Origin: Sinohyriopsis cumingii
Lineage: Eukaryota; Mollusca; Bivalvia; Unionida; Unionidae
Length of the DNA: 64,000 bases
Assembly (NCBI GenBank): GCA_028554795.2
Contig: CM068827.1
Coordinates: 72,761,809 to 72,825,808 of the forward strand
Direction: 5' to 3'
The notes beneath the pieces are model-generated. The model made no database searches. It was not told the DNA's origin and saw nothing but the letters and a program-made list of their open reading frames with translations. This document shows positions 12,764 to 25,143 of the stretch, piece by piece (position 1 is the first letter of the stretch; every line of letters starts with the position of its first letter). The translations under genes were made by a program, and so were the position numbers.

Positions 12764-13010
12764 CGGGGCTTCGGGTAACCAAGTGATCTAAGGCGCTCTC
12801 CTGTACAGATCACTTACACCTCACCTCCGTCCGCGTGGGTTCGAGTCTCGGGCTCGGCCAGCAAGACTATGTGAGAAAGCTTGCTAGTAGCCTCCCTTGG
12901 GTCGGTGGTTCCTTTTCGGGTTCTCCCGGGTTGTTCCTCCACCAATTACACTGGTCGAAATGTATAGCCTATTATGTGCAGAAAAATGGTGTTAAACCCG
13001 TAACAACAAC
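12764..13010 (+). mobile_element. tRNA-derived SINE, family A, near full length
   Basis: The tRNA-like head contains an A-box-like segment (GTGATCTAAGGCGCTCTCC) and a B-box in GCGTGGGTTCGAGTCTCG. It is followed by a shared body and a tail ending GAAAAATGGTGTTAAACCCG and (CAA)n. Five other copies of the family occur in this window, and this is the best plus-strand one. Such SINEs are copied by LINE machinery from RNA polymerase III transcripts. It is not a functional tRNA gene. Confidence 0.88.
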
Positions 13011-13917
13011 TTCAAAATATTACACACATATCTAGATACACATACCAAAATTATATACCCTGTGATAATAGATTCGAATCTTTTCTCAAACAAACAGATT
13101 TCGAATGGTGTATTGGGCCATAGCAATAGGTACATGTAAATACCATAAGTTACTACTACTAATTTATTTATTTATTTTAATAACATAGGCCCCTGACTTA
13201 ACGCTATAATTTATTTAGGAAAAATGCATAAACAAAATGGCAAATCACGATCATGAAGCACCCTATTCCTTATTTTTTTTGACAAATCTACTTAAGTCAT
13301 GCAAATAGATAGTAGACTATTTGTGGCTTATGTAAAACTTTGCATAACATGTGTTAACTGTGACGTATAATTATTTCTGAAGTTAACTTCATCCGCACTA
13401 TATTTTACACTCATTCCGTTGTTGCTCATTTTCCTAAATATGATATATAATGTAAATTATTTTATTACTATCCCATATAGGAATTGCCCATGGAAAAGAA
13501 AATATGAAATAATTTTATAATTATAAATAACAAACAACAGGGCATTCTACCATGATATGGTTTTAATCTTCTATATCGCCAGTACACTTCTGAAATAAAT
13601 TCTTCTCTTATCGCGATTATGGTAGATGTGAAGATCAAAATAATTTTTTATCATGCCGTTACATTTTAATCTCTCTGCTTACGAAACATAATTATTTGAA
13701 AATCTTTGTTTAAACTAATGCGAGAAGAAGGTTTCATCGTTAGCACATTGGTTGTACCAGGCCTCACCAAATCCATATGATAGTGATGCGGATACTATAT
13801 TGATTTTACTCAACATGCACGGTTACTTTAGCACCATTTACATTGCAGGTCGTTGCAATCTATGGAAACATAGTCTATGGCATCGTAGTATTCTTTGACT
13901 GGGTTGTCACAATTCAC
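13011..13917. other. AT-rich non-coding stretch
   Basis: Nothing recognised on either strand apart from simple AT-rich sequence. Confidence 0.4.
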
Positions 13918-14375
13918 AATACGTTATGTATACACTTTAATTCAGTAACAATTCTTGATAAAATATACAGTTTAATTCAGTCACAGTTATTGAGTTAAGA
14001 ATACACTTTAACGCAGTCACCGTTCTTGAGTTAAGTATATAATTTAACCCAGGCACATTTCTTGAGTTAAGTATACACTTTAACTCTGTCACCGTTCTTC
14101 AGTTAAATATACACTTTAACCCATAGTTCTTGAATGAAATATACACTTTAACCCGAGTCACAGTTCTTGAGTTACGTAAACACTTTAGCTCATAGTTCTT
14201 GAGTTAAGTATTCACTTTAACTCAGTCACCCTTCTTGAGTTAAATATACACTTTAACCCCAGTCACAATTCTTGAGTTAAGCGTACACTTTAGCTCAGTC
14301 ACAGATCGTGAGTTAAGTATATACTTGAGCTCAGTCACAGTTGTTGAGTTACGTATACACATTGACTCAAGTCAG
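13918..14375. repeat. Degenerate minisatellite, about 36-bp unit
   Basis: About twelve diverged copies of a unit running TTCTTGAGTTAAGTATACAC, TTTAACTCAGTCACCG. Several copies have short deletions, indicating an old array. Confidence 0.93.
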
Positions 14376-14618
14376 GGACTGACTTGAACAACTTACCATT
14401 ATGGTCGTGTACAAGTCGGATCCAGCTCTAAATTGCATAGACCCAGATAATGACCTGTGTTATTTGATTTGGACTCGATTATAAGCGAGTACATACACTT
14501 AGCACATGTTAAGAAATGATCTGAACATTTTTCTCCTCCAGTATATCACGCAATCCCGACGCTTCACATCTGTAATGTAAAATTGGTCAAATTTATGTAT
14601 CTAAAGTCTTGAAAATCA
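14376..14618. other. Short non-coding stretch
   Basis: Nothing recognised before the C-run. Confidence 0.4.
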
Positions 14619-14630
14619 CCCCCCCCCCCC
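14619..14630. repeat. Poly-C run
   Basis: An uninterrupted run of about 12 C, unusual in this AT-rich DNA. Confidence 0.95.
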
Positions 14631-14721
14631 ACCATTCCTCATCTCTTCGCAAATAGTCTCCATTTGTTATAGAAGAATGCCTTTCCTTTCCCTAAACTAA
14701 ATTAAATTTCCACAGATAGTG

Positions 14722-14863
<142 letters not shown>

Positions 14864-14885
14864 GGAAGAAGAGGAAGGTAATATG

Positions 14886-15053
14886 TAGTGCCGAATTAAA
14901 GCCTGTGGAGGCCCTTAGGCCCTTCGGCAGTCAAAATCTTGGGGCCCCCCTCGCAAATTATCTCCTAATATTTTTTTATCAATATTATTTTGATCCGTTG
15001 TCGCGGGGCCCCTAGGCCGGTGCCTACTCTACCTATTTGGTAATCCGGCACTG
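14886..15053. mobile_element. hAT-like MITE, 168 bp
   Basis: The left end reads TAGTGCCGAATTAA and the right end, reverse-complemented, reads CAGTGCCGGATTAC, giving about 12-bp terminal inverted repeats. The flanks GTAATATG (14878-14885) and GTCATAAG (15054-15061) match at six of eight bases, fitting the 8-bp target-site duplication of hAT elements. The interior has GGCCC/GGGCC-rich blocks near both ends and no coding capacity. The family assignment is inferred from end sequence and duplication length. Confidence 0.6.
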
Positions 15054-15520
15054 GTCATAAGAACATTATAACGATGACGGTGAGCTAGATTGTGATTTCT
15101 TGTGAATTTACATGCCAAGAAGTATTGAAAAACCCCGACAGTATTGCGATAGTGTGGTGTCTCTAATACTAACATTACTAATAATAGCAAGAAAGAAATT
15201 AAAATACCGAAAGATGGATTGCAATATAGGATAAAATGAGTTTTCATTATGTCGAATGAAAACCTTTCCACTTTCCACGAGCACTTCTTTTCTGTGTAGG
15301 CTGAAATCAAGAATGAACGATAGTACAGTTGTGCACGAAATTAGTTAATATTTTGTTTCTAACGCCTTTTAATTCAGTCGGCGTGATGGACCCCTATATC
15401 TTTTCATCCCCTCTGATACGTAGGGAAAGGCAACGAAATACCCGTCTGTCTGTATATTGGAGATAGTTCATGATTTTGTTTACTCAGAGTCAATGCAGAT
15501 TTATCAATTTCAAATTATTC

Positions 15521-15523
<3 letters not shown>
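15054..15523. other. Non-coding stretch
   Basis: No supported gene. The minus-strand open frame at 15029-15310 overlaps the MITE end and has no recognisable features. Confidence 0.4.

Positions 15524-15598
<75 letters not shown>
15524..15598. repeat. (GT)n then (AG)n compound microsatellite
   Basis: About 38 bp of GT repeat and 31 bp of AG repeat separated by GAATGCA. Confidence 0.97.
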
Positions 15599-15600
<2 letters not shown>

Positions 15601-16296
15601 GTTCATAATTATTCAGGATAACAAGTGGAGATTCGTCCGCTGCATAGACATTCCAGCTGCCTTGACATGCTATAAAGCAGGGGTCTTGTTTACTTGAGTA
15701 TACAACTGGTCCTGTTTTCATAATTACATCCTTCCGAAGTAGGATGATCTTAATACAGGTGCGAATGTACCAGAATATGGGGACACCTGTTGAAATTTTC
15801 CTCAAATTTCGATAACGTTCTCTTCAAAATCTTGACCTTAACCGCTGGGTGAAAATCTAAAATGTTTCCCCAGAGTTTCCAACATGTAAATGATACAAAA
15901 ACATTGTTTGCCTTGGAGGTGGATGTAATGCATATTCATAATCATGCAGAGTACTACCCAACTGCGCACTTTTACTTACAAAAGTGCACTATTACTTACA
16001 TAAGTGCACTTTTGGTTTGTTATTTAAGATTCAAAATTCAACACAGAATTGAGAAAAAAAATAACACGAAGATATAGTTTCATCATTTGATATAAGATGA
16101 TAACTTAAAAACAAGTGACATTCAGGTGTGCCATGTCCTTTAGTCCTTTAGATATAATACAAATTCCGTGGTAGGAAATGCAACGTGCAAGTGGCTCTAG
16201 TGCTCCTTCTGGAGTAGGAATAATTTCCGATGACGCGCATTTAAACAAAACAGTATCGGTAAATCCGTATTTTCGTAGAAAGCGGCTTCACAATCT
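15599..16296. other. Non-coding stretch
   Basis: No supported gene. Around 15970-16015 the motif AAGTGCACT(A/T)TTACTTACA is partly repeated. Confidence 0.35.
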
Positions 16297-16690
16297 CACC
16301 ACCACCACCACCACCACAACCACCACCACTACCACCACCACCATCATCATCATCATCAAAGTACGACAAATATCAATCAATCAATCAATGGATTGATTAC
16401 TACCATATGTACTATTGCATGTGCTTGTACTATTACTACTACTACAATTGCTACTACTGCATGTACTATTACTACTACTGCGACAGGTCCTCTTATTAAA
16501 TTTAATTCATATCCTACAAACAACAACAAAAACAACTACTAATCCTACAACTACGACTACTACAACAACAACTACTAATACAACTACTATAATAACTAAT
16601 ACTACAACAGCAACTACTAGTACATGTACTATAGCTACTACGATTATTATATGTACTTATACTCCAAGCCTATTACTGTATTACTAGGAA
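16297..16690. repeat. Trinucleotide-rich region: (CCA)n, (CAT)n and diverged (ACT)n
   Basis: 16297-16358 is a CCA/CAT tract and 16415-16690 is an imperfect ACT/ACA tract. Open frames here are low-complexity Thr, Leu or Ile runs and are not genes. Confidence 0.92.
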
Positions 16691-18764
16691 TGGCAAGTGT
16701 AAGAAGAGTACCTAGATTAACGATTTTTCTTTTCTTTCATGCTTATAATTAATACAAGTTTGAAGATCTGGCTAAAAATTAACAAACAGGAAGTTCAGTT
16801 GAATCATATTCTTGACTGTTTCACCATTACATCATCGAAAACTGAATGCAGAAACTTTAGCAAAAGGTAGGTCATTACAGCCACTTTTTATGGTTGCGAA
16901 CATAAGTGATAATGGTGAATGCACACTTCAAGTTTCATGACTGGATTTCCAACAGTGACTGGGAAACCGAGACCCCCTCCATCGCCCCCCGCCCCCAGTA
17001 AATACAAATATTCAATAGCACCATCAAAAACACATATATGTGACATCTATCTACCTGTAGATTCTGCTCACAGCGGTTTATGACCATACATGAATGTGGT
17101 GGGGTGTTAGGGGATCTTCTCCACTCCTTAAGGCTTTTGGTTATTGTTTTCATAAAAATAAAATGTGAAATTAAGGGACAAATCACCCATAATCGCTGGA
17201 TAAATATAACTAAATTGGAAGATTATCGCACCTAAATTTAGCTGCTAGAATTCATACTGAAATATTCAGAAATTGGTTTCTGAATCGACACCCAATCCCC
17301 CTCCAGCAAAACCTATAAATCGTTCAATGTGTCTACGCTGTCACTTTAAAATCCACGCTTGTCTTGAGATGTATGTCCAAGGAACAGGTAATGTCAATTA
17401 TGTGAAGCAGATTATTATTATTTTAGTTTTGGATAACGCATTTTGTTTTAAAACATCTGTTCTTTACGATTATACCAGTCACTCCCTCTTTAACCACGCA
17501 TGTACAGGAAGAAGAAAGAAGACAACATATGGATTAAAAGTAGATCACTGTCGTGTACGACATTCTCTTTAAATCCCGTGTGCCGGGTGCACCATTACAT
17601 TACAGTCAATCTTTCTTTTGTTTCGAGTTGGCAAAGGAAGTCCATTGTTGTGGGGACCACTGTTCTCTTTACATCGTTCTTGCCGGGCACACACTTTGCC
17701 GATCATAAGCCAACCCTTTTTCATGAAACTGATAAAAACAGTCTAATAAAGAAGTACTCGTCTATTTCAAATCATAAAACAGCCCCAACATAACCGTATC
17801 GAATAATCCAAATCTAATAAAAGTGTATTTTTCTAATAATTTTTGACAAAAGGTAAATTTGTCTGAAAAAACATGAAGTTGACCCTGTACAACAACTTGC
17901 ATGTGTAACACGATAGGGGTCACAATACTTAGCGAAACAAACAACATCTGCCATAAGGTTCATGTTTCCCTATTTCTAAAGAGCTCAAGACAGTCATCTT
18001 TGTCCACTGATGAGTTTTCAAACGTCCTCTACCACACACAATTTTCTTACTATCAACTATCCTAACAACCATATATTCACGAGACTCCTGTTTCAAACTT
18101 GCACAGTTTCCTAGCTTCATATTCGCACGATTTATCAACAAGCTTTTCTGGTCGTTAATCTGTATCTGATGCCACCATAGACGAATCAAGGCCCAAACGT
18201 CTAATTCACAGAAATATTCTTATCTCAAATTACTAAACATATATACATGAAAATGTAATGAAAATTCCTTATGTTACGAAATTATGGATGGTCAGTTAAG
18301 CCTACGAAACTAATCCGTACTACCATCAAGTCTCAATACTGTACATTATTAAGTCTTCTACTTGGTATTGTTTAATTACTCGGTTTGAGGCATATTTTCC
18401 CAACACATACTCCCCGTAATCACAAAGAACCACTATAATCTTACAAAACTATGAACAGAGACGTAAATACAAATGGAACATACTTTATGTTCGTTACGCA
18501 TGTGGTTACCAATAAACACAATACGCACACAGGCGAATCATGATCCCGTTCAACAAACTTGGTATTGACTCAGCTGTTTCCACTTATTAAAGTTTTGATC
18601 AGATAAATACAGTCTGTATCGAGTAAGCAAACTTGTATGAAACACGAGTTCTCTGTATTTTTGAACGACCAAATTATGCGTGAAATATGTTTAAATTTAG
18701 ACCGATGTAACTACTTGCTCTTGTAGATATTTTAGACGGCTCATTCAACACATGATTTGCAGTA
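16691..18764. other. Unassigned stretch
   Basis: No recognised gene. On the minus strand a frame from about 18218 to 17929 is open for about 96 codons with ordinary composition (for example RANMKLGNCASLKQESREYM). I do not recognise it and no splice context is convincing. A C-rich run at 16974-16996 would be G-rich on the minus strand. Confidence 0.3.
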
Positions 18765-18885
18765 TCAGTCCGAGGATATTCAGGTAACCGACCCAAACTG
18801 ACATGCGAGGGCGAAGAATCCGCGACCTTGGATTACGAGTCAAATGTTCTACTAACTGAACCCTCACCCCATCCCCACTCAATAA
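18765..18885 (-). mobile_element. tRNA-derived SINE head
   Basis: On the minus strand it reads TTCAGTTAGTAGAACATTTG then ACTCGTAATCCAAGGTCGCG GATTC, with A-box, anticodon-arm-like and B-box segments spaced as in a tRNA. It lacks proper acceptor-stem pairing, so it is a SINE remnant and not a tRNA gene. Confidence 0.62.
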
Positions 18886-19597
18886 AATTGAAAATCACTC
18901 TTTGCGGTTGTGAAAGAATCATTTAATTAAAAAAGGTTCTTCAGTATTGATTAAAGAATAGAAAAAGATGAAAATTCTTCATAACGTAGAACTGCAAAAT
19001 ATCCGCATGTTGATTATTGACATCATATCTATCTTATTTATCACAATTGTGGTCAGCACTCCGGACAAGATCTAGGCTGTCTCATAACGTCAATTATGGC
19101 AATGCACTGGACTTCATAACGAGTAGAATGGAGCGTGGTCACTAAAAACTGACTCGAGAAAGTGGTGACGAATGAAAGTTCATTTGTTTGCCTGAGTAAA
19201 TTTGTAAAATTAAAATTGTTATCGGTTTTACATAGAATTACCCATGGACTTCCTGTTCCCAATGAATTTTTAGAGTTTGTAAAGAATAAAAAAGAAAAAG
19301 AAAAAAAAAAGATCACATCTATTTCGAATGCGTGACGAATTCGTGTAGAATTCTTTTAAGCGTTGTAAGGGATGTAATGCAGTTAATGTTTTGTACTGGA
19401 AGAATGTAGGAATTCATTCCCTTGTTCTCTAATTCCAGTAATTACTACTCAGATTTGACACAAATTTTAGTAGAGCAGCTACGGGATCAAGTGTCATACA
19501 ACAGAATACTAATTTGCCGGTATTAAAAACAACTGAATTGAAATAGCGATTGTGATGTATATCAAACATATGTTTTTGGTCGAACATATAGGGCCAT
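18886..19597. other. Non-coding stretch
   Basis: Nothing recognised. The minus-strand frame at 19053-19316 starts in an A-rich run and has no family features. Confidence 0.35.
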
Positions 19598-19671
19598 AAT
19601 TAATTGTTAATGGCCATTTGTGCGTAACGGAAAGAATTAATTGTTAATGGCCATTTGTGCGTAACGGAAAA
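19598..19671. repeat. 37-bp tandem duplication
   Basis: Two near-identical copies of a unit containing TTAATGGCCATTTGTGCGTA. Confidence 0.95.
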
Positions 19672-19744
19672 CGGACCCTGGATATTTAGTAGATGGTGAA
19701 GGAATATTAATTTCAGTCAGTTGCGTCATCTCCAAGAAAACGGG

Positions 19745-19922
19745 TGGGTTTGGTTTGGTGTTTTACAGTACATCAACACAAGTAGGAATTTTATCGTATT
19801 GGTAACTGGAGAAGGCTCTTGCCAAAGGACACACCATGGTACAGAACACTGGTTGATCGAATGGTAGGATTCGAACCCGCAAGATGTAGAACATCGGCTA
19901 CATCATACTAACCGGACTGAAC
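19745..19922 (-). mobile_element. tRNA-derived SINE, family D
   Basis: On the minus strand the head contains the B-box in GCGGGTTCGAATCCTACC. The plus-strand 5' side begins GGTTTGGTTTGGTGTTTTAC, resembling the tail region of a SINE common in bivalve genomes. That last resemblance is from memory. Confidence 0.65.
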
Positions 19923-20169
19923 AACTGAGTTTGAGTAAGCAAGGAGGGAAAGGCCTCACCATATTCTTCTAGTGTGTTACACTTGTATCAGATCCGTATG
20001 AAATTACATGCAACACATGTTTTGTATTGAATCACGAGAGAAACACAATACACACCATAAAGGCGGTACACATCCAAAACAAACGTACAATTAAACTCGA
20101 ATATGCTTTCGTTTTTGCTGTCATAGTCATTTGTCATTTCTTACATAGTTGTCTTCCTAACGGAATATA
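19923..20169. other. Non-coding stretch
   Basis: Nothing recognised. Confidence 0.4.
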
Positions 20170-20655
20170 TAAGTAAATACTAAGAAAGAATATAAAACAA
20201 ATAATAGAACAAGTAAGGAAACACTAAGACAGAATAGAATATGTAAGGAACACTAACACATAATGTAACACGTAAGGAACACTAATACAGAAAGGAACAT
20301 GTAATGAACACCAACGCAGAATGGAACATGTAAGGAAACACTAACACAGATTAGAACGCGTAAGGACACATTAATACAGAATGGAGCAAGTAACGAAACA
20401 CTAACACATAATTGAACATGTAATGAAACACTAACACAGACTGGAACATGTAAGTAACACCAACACAGACTTCAAAACGAAAGGAACATTACTATAGAAT
20501 GGAACATGTAAGGAACACCAACACAGAATGGAACATGTAAGGAAACACTAACACAGAATAGAACACGTAAGGCAGAATAACACTGAATGGAACGTGTAAC
20601 GAAGCATTAACACAGAATGGAACATGTAAAGAAACACTAACGCAGATTAAAAAGC
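20170..20655. repeat. Minisatellite, about 30-bp unit
   Basis: Around sixteen diverged copies of a unit reading AACACTAACACAGAATGGAA followed by CATGTAAGGA. Confidence 0.93.
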
Positions 20656-20759
20656 AGCAAGAGTTCATTACTAACTATACCATTAATTTTTTAATGAAAT
20701 TTTTTGCACGTTTTGGTGTTTCGAAAATTAATATACGCGAGTTCGCAAGTTGCATTATT

Positions 20760-22684
20760 CAATTTCCACGTAGTTATAATGCATATAGATGTTTGTAGTT
20801 ATAATGCAAAAAGATACACATAGTTATAATGTATAAAGATGTACTTAGATATAATGTATAAAGATGTACTTAGATATAATGTATAAAGATGTACTTAAAT
20901 ATAATGTATAAATATTTACTTAGATATAATTTATAAAGATGCACTTAGATTTAATGTATATAGATGTACTTATTAAGATGTACTTAGATATAATGCATAA
21001 AGATGTACTTAACTATAATGTAAAAATATGTACTTATATATAATTTATAAAGATATACTTCAATATAATGTATGAAGATATACTTAAATAAATTGTATAC
21101 AGATGTACTTAAATATATTGTATAAAGATGTACTTAGATATAATATATGAAGATATACTTTAATATATTGTATAAAGATGTACTTAGATATAATGTATAA
21201 AGATATACTTAAATATATTGTATAAAGATGTACTTAAATATATTGTATACAGATGTACTTAAATATATTGTATAAAGATGTACTTAGATATAATGTATGA
21301 AGATGTACTTAAATATATTGTAAAAGATGTACTTATATATAATGTATAAAGATGTACTTAGATATAACATATGAAGATGCACTTAGATATAATGTATACA
21401 GATGCACGTACTTATAATGTATAAAGATGCAGTTAGTTACAATACATAACGATGCAGGTAGTTACAATACATAATGATGCAGGTAGTTATAATGTATAAA
21501 GATGCAGTTAGTTATAATACATAAAGATGCAATTAGTTATATTACATAAAAATGCAGGTACGTACAATTCCTAAAGATGCAGGTAGTTATAATGTATAAA
21601 GATGCAGGTACTTATAATACATAAAGATGCAGGTACTTATAATGTATAAAGATGCAGGTAGTTATAATGTATAAAGATGCAGGTACTTATAATACATAAA
21701 GATGCAGGTACTTATAATACATAAAGATGCAGGTACTTATAATGTATAAAGATGCAGGTACTTATAATACATAAAGGTTCAGGTACTTATAATGTATAAA
21801 GATGCAGGTACTTTTCATACATAAAGATGCAGGTACTTATAATACAGAAAGATGCAGATACTTATAATACATAAAGATGCAGGTACTTATAATGTATAAA
21901 GATGCAAGTACTTATAATACATAAAGATGCAGGTACTTATAATGTATAAAGATGCAGGTGCTTATAATACATAAAGATGCAGGTACTTATAATACATAAG
22001 GATGCAGGTACTTATATGTATAAAGATGCAGGTACTTTTCATACATAAAGATGCAGGTACTTATAATACAGAAAGATGCAGGTACTTATAATACATAAAG
22101 ATGCAGGTACTTATAATACATAAAGATGCAGGCACTTATAATGTATAAAGATGCAGGTACTTATAATACATAAAGATGCAGGCACTTATAATGTATAAAG
22201 ATGCAGGCACTTATAATGTATAAAGATGCAGGCACTTATAATGTATAAAGATGCAGGCACTTATAATGTATAAAGATGCAGGCACTTATAATGTATAAAG
22301 ATGCAGGCACTTATAATGTATAAAGATGCAGGTACTTATAATACATAAAGAAGCAGGTACTTATATGCATAAAGAAGCACTTGCTTATCATGTATAAAGA
22401 TGCAGGTACTTATAATACATAAAGATGCAGGTACTTATAATACATAAAGATGCAGGCACTTATAATGCATAAAGATGCAGGTACTTATAATGTATAAAGA
22501 TGCAGGTACTTATAATACATAAAGATGTAGGTACTTATAATACATAAAGATGCAGGCACTTATAATGCATAAAGAAGCACTTGCTCATGGTGCAGGTACG
22601 TAAAGGTGCAGGTACCTATAACACATAAAGAAGCACTTGATTATAATGTATACAGATGCAGGTACTTATATTGTATAAAGATTC

Positions 22685-22687
<3 letters not shown>
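20760..22687. repeat. 25-bp satellite array, about 1.9 kb
   Basis: More than 70 copies of a 25-bp unit. In the left part (to about 21370) the unit contains AAAGATGTACTTAGATATAA. In the right part it contains AAAGATGCAGGTACTTATAA with alternating GTAT and ACAT variants. Homogeneous blocks (22185-22330) carry AAAGATGCAGGCACTTATAA. The array ends directly in an (AT)n tract. Confidence 0.97.

Positions 22688-22780
<93 letters not shown>
22688..22780. repeat. (AT)n microsatellite, about 93 bp
   Basis: Uninterrupted alternating AT at the right edge of the 25-bp array. Confidence 0.98.
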
Positions 22781-22783
<3 letters not shown>

Positions 22784-23825
22784 CTGAATGAACTGATTTA
22801 GCACTGTGAATTAATAGTGGTCTCGAATTTTGTTTTGTTCTCAGTAAAAGTTAATTTAATGGTTTACAACAACGCCAGCAAACAACGTCCAGAAAGTACA
22901 CTACTTATTTCTTGAGCTGATGTGCCACGAGAACAGTTATTTAAGTTGGTCTGGAGCAGAAAATAGGAAATCCAGAATCGAGCGAGGAATACGAGTGGGT
23001 CGGGGTTCTTACAGTAAAATGAGTAAATAACACAGTAATAATCTTAGTTTACTTGCAGACGATATTTTTTGAAGTACCCCACACAGTTCGTTTCCTTCAA
23101 ACTGATCAGTTTTCACCGAAATTTCACATGTTAAATATGCTTGTTTTCTTATTCTCAAAAGAAAAATCCCTATACATTCTACTGAATAATTTTTACGTAA
23201 CCTTAGCTTGTGTGTTAACTAAAATTTAGCTGTAACTTTTATTAGTGTACTTCAAATGGCTTTGCGTATAGAATTTTGGATTCGCATTCAACGTCGCTTA
23301 TAAAAGTTATGTCTGTATTGTGACACGCGGTAATTGTGTAGCTTTTGCGTTCTGTAGTGTAAATTCTTGTACCTGTCATTTATGTCCGAAGTTACACTCA
23401 GTATAAAAAGACGTGTGATTCTAAAGGTCATGACTAACTATATGGCCTACAGTACCCTATGGTAGAGAGCAATAACAAAATTTGTATGTTCTCATAGCTT
23501 TGCATTTATGTATTCACTGAATTGACAGAGAGCAAAAACGTTGTAGTCTGTGAAAAAGATGCTGATTATTTCTGCTGAAAATTAGAATTTGTAGTCTTGG
23601 ATGTGCAATAGAAATATGCTGCGATAATTTGTGAGAAAGATCGAAAGGGTTCAATATATATGTGGTACACTTTCAGGGTATGAATAATCACGAAAACGAT
23701 TATGCAATCTAAATTAGGTGTCTGGAAAACTTAGCTGAAGCCATGCAATAATCCGTCATTACGATTGCATATAACAGGATCAGACATACGGTGTCATTAT
23801 CCACAGCAGCCAGTTGATGAGGATC
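22781..23825. other. Non-coding stretch
   Basis: No gene recognised. A short LLADD-like reading at about 23050 resembles a reverse transcriptase motif, but nothing around it supports one. Confidence 0.35.
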
Positions 23826-23905
23826 ATGTGTATGTCTTCTTACTTCATAGGCTCAGTGACAAAACATGTGTATGTCTTCTTACTTCTTGGGCTCAGTGAC
23901 AAAAC
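23826..23905. repeat. 40-bp tandem duplication
   Basis: Two copies of a unit starting ATGTGTATGTCTTCTTACTT, differing at three positions. Confidence 0.95.
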
Positions 23906-23966
23906 ATACATTTATTTGGATTGTTTTGCATTTCAACAAATACGACTTTCAGAACTACTTTAAAAT

Positions 23967-24050
23967 GAAAAAAAAACAAAAAAAAAAAAAACAAACAAAA
24001 AAAAACAAAAAAAAAAAAAAAAAAAAAAAACAACAAAAATAAAACAAAAC
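23967..24050. repeat. A-rich tract
   Basis: About 84 bp of A interrupted by single C residues. It could be the tail of a retroposed element, but no body is recognised next to it. Confidence 0.9.
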
Positions 24051-24355
24051 AGAAAGTGAAATTCTAATTATATTATAGCAACATTTTGTGGGAAAAGGGA
24101 AGTTGGCGGGAGAGTAAAATGTGCTAATTATTGTACGTTGACTTCTTTGATTCATGCGTGATGATGTCAATAGAAATAAACATATTTATGATCTTGAAAT
24201 ATTGAAAACAGGCAAAATAGAATGATTGTGATAACAATCCTAGTTTAACCCAAAAGTCGCCATTACGATACATGAGTATATTGTCTCGAAAGAATATTGG
24301 CTTAAGTTTTGGATTAGTTCCATATTTTCTTTACTTTTTCTACTTTGTTTCAGAA

Positions 24356-24679
24356 TCGTGTCATGTGCTATACTCCAAAGAACCCGACAGAAAAGAAAGC
24401 ATACCCACAATAGCTTTGTTAACAACAGCTTTAGACATATTCGCTTTATCGGATGCTCTCTTTGCTACAGTACGTCATAGATTACATTTTAGCACGACAT
24501 TGTGTAAACTCAGATAAAGGGGAAGTACAAATTTCACGTGAAATAATTACTGGAAACTTTAAATGCGCAGTGGGATAATCACACTGGTTGCACTTATTCA
24601 GACTAAAGCATTTCCAATGCAACTTACGGATGTTGTTAAACAATGGCAAATGTTCCTAGAAGTTTTCCGTCAAACAGGT
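24356..24679 (+). CDS. Candidate exons of an unrecognised gene (weak)
   Basis: A pyrimidine-rich tract ending TTTGTTTCAG at about 24343-24352 precedes an open stretch reading ESCHVLYSKEPDRKESIPTI and onward to about 24470. A second open stretch in the same frame, from about 24570, reads LIQTKAFPMQLTDVVKQWQM then FLEVFRQT and ends at AAACAG/GTACCT (donor at about 24679/24680). A stop at about 24515 separates them, so they would need to be spliced. I do not recognise any domain. Acceptor quality before the second piece is poor, and chance is a real alternative. Confidence 0.2.
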
Positions 24680-24784
24680 ACCTTGTTTTCTACTATGATC
24701 ATATCTTGTTTTATCTGTTTCAAACATGATTATATTTCTTATCAAGCGTTGTATTTTACCAAATCAAACTTATACTTTGTTTAA

Positions 24785-25023
24785 ATTCAATCTCTGTTCT
24801 ATTACATTTAAAAGAGAGAGATGAATGAGCCTTCTTTTTATCTGTAAATTGCAATGTTAGGCATGGATTCTAATAATTCTACAAATTCTTCTAAAAATCG
24901 AATAATATTTTGGCATGTGATTCCATTAATTTTTCAAATGTCTGATTCTCATTAAACTATAACTGAGAAACTATATCTTGACGCGAAAGCATTATGTCAC
25001 TTGATATGTAATATCCATATATT
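24785..25023. other. Non-coding stretch
   Basis: Nothing recognised. Confidence 0.4.
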
Positions 25024-25143
25024 TATATATTTATACTGTTGGGTTTTGTAGGCGAAACAGAAGTACAACGAGATTTAGTTTATATATTTATACTGTTGTG
25101 TATTGTAGTCCAGACTGAAGTAGGCCTACAACCGGATTTAGTT
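25024..25143. repeat. Tandem duplication, about 57-bp unit
   Basis: Two diverged copies beginning TATATATTTATACTGTTG and ending GATTTAGTTTA. Confidence 0.85.

Noticed and set aside
12764-12860. Functional tRNA gene
   Set aside because: The box A and B segments belong to a repeated SINE with body and tail. Six copies occur here and one has a target-site duplication.
20170-22687. CRISPR array
   Set aside because: The repeats are contiguous with no unique spacers, and the genome is eukaryotic.
23040-23075. LINE reverse transcriptase motif (LLADD)
   Set aside because: Only five residues match; no other RT segment lies within 500 bp on this strand.
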